Source of the DNA: Dechloromonas sp. H13
GTDB lineage: Bacteria > Pseudomonadota > Gammaproteobacteria > Burkholderiales > Rhodocyclaceae
Assembly (NCBI RefSeq): GCF_009469615.1
Contig: NZ_SSXX01000002.1
Span: 141,001-205,000, forward strand
Length of the DNA stretch: 64,000 bases
Reading direction: 5' to 3'
The notes under the pieces were generated by a model, which worked only from the letters and a program-made list of their open reading frames with translations, was not told the DNA's origin and did no database searches. Position numbers and translations under genes: made by a program. Positions 60,473-64,000 of the stretch are shown piece by piece (the stretch's first letter is position 1; each line of letters starts with the position of its first letter).

Positions 60473-61081
60473 GGCCGTGAATTGCAGAAGCGCTACGGGC
60501 AACCAGCGCAGTGCGTGCTGATGATGCCGTTACTGGAGGGCTTGGATGGCATCAACAAGATGTCGAAATCCCTTGGCAACTATGTAGGGATAAACGAAGC
60601 GCCGAAAGAAATATTCGGCAAAATCATGTCGATCTCTGACGATTTGACGTGGCGATATTACGATCTGCTGTCGTTTAAGGGTGCCGCAGAAATTCAACGA
60701 TTGAGGATGGCCGTCGTAAATGGACTCAATCCTTGGGATGACAAGGTACAACTTGCGCAAGAGTTGGTTGCCCGTTCCCATTCACAAAAGGACGCCGCTG
60801 CAGCGCTGATTGATTTTGAAGCGCGATTCCGCCAAGGAGTGTTGCCTGATGATATGCCCGAGTGCGAGTTGGGGAATGACGGGTGGCCGCTTGCGGTTGT
60901 CCAGGCATTGAAACTTTCGGGCTTGACGGGAAGTGCCTCCGAATTGTTACTCATGATAGATCAGGGCGGGGTTCGTACGGACGGTGAGAAGGTTGCTGAC
61001 AAATCTGCATGTCTGGCAGTGGGTGTGCCTGTCGTGCTTCAGGTTGGTAAGCGCAAGTTTGCGCGAGTGGTTGTCAGCTAG
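60473..61081 (+). pseudogene. tyrS: Tyrosyl-tRNA synthetase remnant lacking the N-terminal half
   Basis: From about 60473 the frame reads GRELQKRYGQPAQCVLMMPL, then INKMSKSLGNYVGI (the KMSKS loop), the anticodon domain and a C-terminal S4 domain (VRTDGEKVADKSACLAVGV). This is about 202 residues of the second half of TyrRS. The first half, with the HIGH motif and the tyrosine pocket, is missing: upstream is the erpA terminator and about 55 bases I cannot assign. No ribosome site or plausible start is seen. The piece is lower in GC than neighbours. A full tyrS must exist elsewhere. Confidence 0.75.
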
Positions 61082-61458
61082 AGGGCGTCGCTGTTGCCTT
61101 GGTGTTTTCAGATTTCTTTTTCCTCCTGTTGACGTCTTTTTTGATGTGTATATAATGCGCACCTCTCTGCGGTGCCGGGGTTTTTGGCGGGTGCGGCGGA
61201 GAGGGGAGTCGGAAAAAATTTTGTACGAAGTGCTTGACGAGATGTAGAGAGTGCTTCATAATTTCGCTTCTCTGCTGCTGACGAATCAAACGAAACGGCG
61301 CGGCAAACGATCTTTAAAAACTTGAACAACCGATAGGTGTGGGTGCCTTGATGCGAAGCGACTTCGGTCGCAACAAAGTATTAAGGCAATCACACGGATG
61401 GAGAGATCCATCGAGGTAGAGAAATCTACCGTCAGTGAATTGCGAGTTAAGTTGGATT
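61082..61458 (+). promoter_or_regulatory. rrn promoter and leader
   Basis: TTGACG (61129-61134) and a perfect TATAAT (61151-61156) with a 16-base spacer make the rrn promoter, followed by a GC-rich discriminator. A boxA-like ATCTTTAAAAAC occurs at about 61309-61320. The segment 61322-61347 (TTGAACAACCGATAGG...) is complementary, with a single-base bulge, to 63012-63038 after the 16S gene, forming the RNase III processing stalk. Confidence 0.8.
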
Positions 61459-62997
<1,539 letters not shown>

Positions 62998-63056
62998 GAG
63001 AAAGCATCTCTGGCACCCACAACCTATCGGTTGTTCAATGAGTAGCAAACAGACGA

Positions 63057-63133
63057 GGGTCTGTAGCTCAGTCGGTTAGAGCACCGTCTTGATAAGGCGG
63101 GGGTCGTTGGTTCGATTCCAACCAGACCCACCA
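63057..63133 (+). tRNA. tRNA-Ile (anticodon GAT)
   Basis: A 77-base tRNA with acceptor stem GGGTCTG/CAGACCC, anticodon loop CTTGATAAG, T-arm GGTTCGATTCC and encoded CCA. Located in the 16S-23S spacer. Confidence 0.98.
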
Positions 63134-63142
63134 CGTCACCAC

Positions 63143-63218
63143 GGGGGATTAGCTCAGCTGGGAGAGCACCTGCTTTGCAAGCAGGGGGTCGTCGGTTCGA
63201 TCCCGTCATCCTCCACCA
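63143..63218 (+). tRNA. tRNA-Ala (anticodon TGC)
   Basis: A 76-base tRNA with acceptor stem GGGGGAT/ATCCTCC (one G-U), anticodon loop TTTGCAAG, T-loop TTCGATC and encoded CCA. It lies 9 bases after tRNA-Ile in the 16S-23S spacer. Confidence 0.98.
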
Positions 63219-63423
63219 GAATCCAGAGATAAGCGGGTGTTTATCTCTGGCTTTTGAGAAATCAATTGCTACGCTCTTTAACAAAACGGAAGAAGGTTGT
63301 GTATCGCTGTGATGAGCAGCAGATACACGTTGTGATTGCATCTGTTCTCGTATTACAGCTAGTACGAGACAGCACAAACGAGTTGCCTGTAGCCGGGTCT
63401 CTGCCGAGACCCCAAGGTTATAG
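63219..63423 (+). other. Second part of the 16S-23S spacer with boxA
   Basis: About 205 bases. A boxA-like antitermination site, GCTCTTTAACAAA, is at about 63273-63285. The sequence after it is expected to pair with the region beyond 23S to form the processing stalk, which is outside the window. Confidence 0.65.
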
Positions 63424-64000
63424 GATCAAGCGACTAAGTGCATGTGGTGGATGCCTTGGCGATCACAGGCGATGAAGGACGTGCAAGCCTGCGAAAAGCG
63501 GGGGGGAGCTGGCAATGAAGCTTTGATCCCCCGATATCCGAATGGGGAAACCCACCTCGCAAGAGGTATCCCATGCTGAATACATAGGCATGGGAGGCGA
63601 ACCCGGTGAACTGAAACATCTAAGTAGCCGGAGGAAAAGAAATCAACCGAGATTCCCCAAGTAGTGGCGAGCGAACGGGGAAGAGCCTGCTAGTGATAGC
63701 AGCTTTGTTAGCAGAACGGAATGGAAAGTCCGGCCGTAGTGGGTGATAGCCCCGTATGCGAAAACATCGCTGTGGTACTAAGTTAGCGACAAGTAGGGCG
63801 GGGCACGTGAAACCCTGTCTGAACATGGGGGGACCATCCTCCAAGGCTAAATACTCGTGATCGACCGATAGTGAACCAGTACCGTGAGGGAAAGGCGAAA
63901 AGAACCCCGGGAGGGGAGTGAAATAGAACCTGAAACCGCATGCATACAAACAGTGGGAGCCTCCTTGTGGGGTGACTGCGTACCTTTTGTATAATGGGTC
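63424..64000 (+). rRNA. rrl: 23S ribosomal RNA, 5' part
   Basis: The first 577 bases of 23S rRNA, starting GATCAAGCGACTAAGTGCAT (E. coli GGTTAAGCGACTAAGCG) with GGTGGATGCCTTGGC next. It is cut by the window end. Confidence 0.97.

Overview
The window is a GC-rich (roughly 62-65% by eye) chromosomal segment of a betaproteobacterium. The 16S rRNA, the rrn layout (16S, tRNA-Ile, tRNA-Ala, 23S) and the gene set point to Rhodocyclales, in the Azonexus/Dechloromonas area; the genus is an inference from recognition, not from an alignment. A NafY-type FeMo-cofactor-binding protein under a sigma-54 promoter suggests a nitrogen fixer, although no nif structural gene lies in the window.

Layout. 1-6.4 kb is accessory: the tail of an unknown gene, two small unknown proteins, a LysR regulator, an 87-residue unknown protein and nafY (both behind sigma-54 promoters and facing each other), a two-domain SagB/ThcOx-type oxidoreductase, an ankyrin gene interrupted by a stop codon, and a zinc-ribbon plus PD-(D/E)XK nuclease-like protein. 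6.6-14.2 kb holds a MAPEG protein, crcB, and a tight co-directional run: glnS, a DUF924 gene, a solitary adenine-N6 methylase, pyrF, a zinc metallopeptidase, a thioredoxin-like protein and an M23 peptidase. 14.2-18.9 kb (minus strand) holds a thiamine-dependent E1 alpha/beta pair with a cytochrome c but no E2/E3, and a coupled pair of flavin-barrel/GAF genes. 19.4-23.6 kb is a MacB-like export system with two permeases. 23.7-28.7 kb holds a MaoC hydratase, an RsuA-family pseudouridine synthase, an FKBP and the conserved rplU-rpmA-obgE-proB run. 28.8-45.2 kb carries a major porin, trmL, comF, bioB-bioC, msrPQ, a CBS protein, cytochrome c4, engB, hemB, slmA, argB, a sigma-32 hsp20, nudB, a barstar/barnase-type pair, aspS and two small membrane/zinc-ribbon genes. 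45.2-56.9 kb holds pilD-pilC-pilB, a CorC-like protein, a CcsA-like protein, ffh, a lytic transglycosylase, proS, rppH, a CNP1-like protein and coq7. 57-64 kb holds osmC, a candidate small RNA, rplM-rpsI, a bactofilin, erpA, a tyrS remnant and the rrn operon, which runs off the end.

The most interesting observation is a ten-base motif, TGCGGTCGAC, present 14 times exactly (both strands) where base composition predicts about 0.3. It is often preceded by GC, often followed a few bases later by an A-rich stretch, and repeatedly sits at gene ends or between convergent genes. The same window carries comF and the type IV pilus core pilBCD, so a DNA-uptake-signal-like role is a reasonable hypothesis. 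Second is a candidate 112-nt small RNA with a strong promoter, a pyrimidine-rich double anti-Shine-Dalgarno segment and a strong terminator, next to an unusually AT-rich block. Third is the pair of sigma-54 promoters that ties an undescribed 87-residue protein to nafY.
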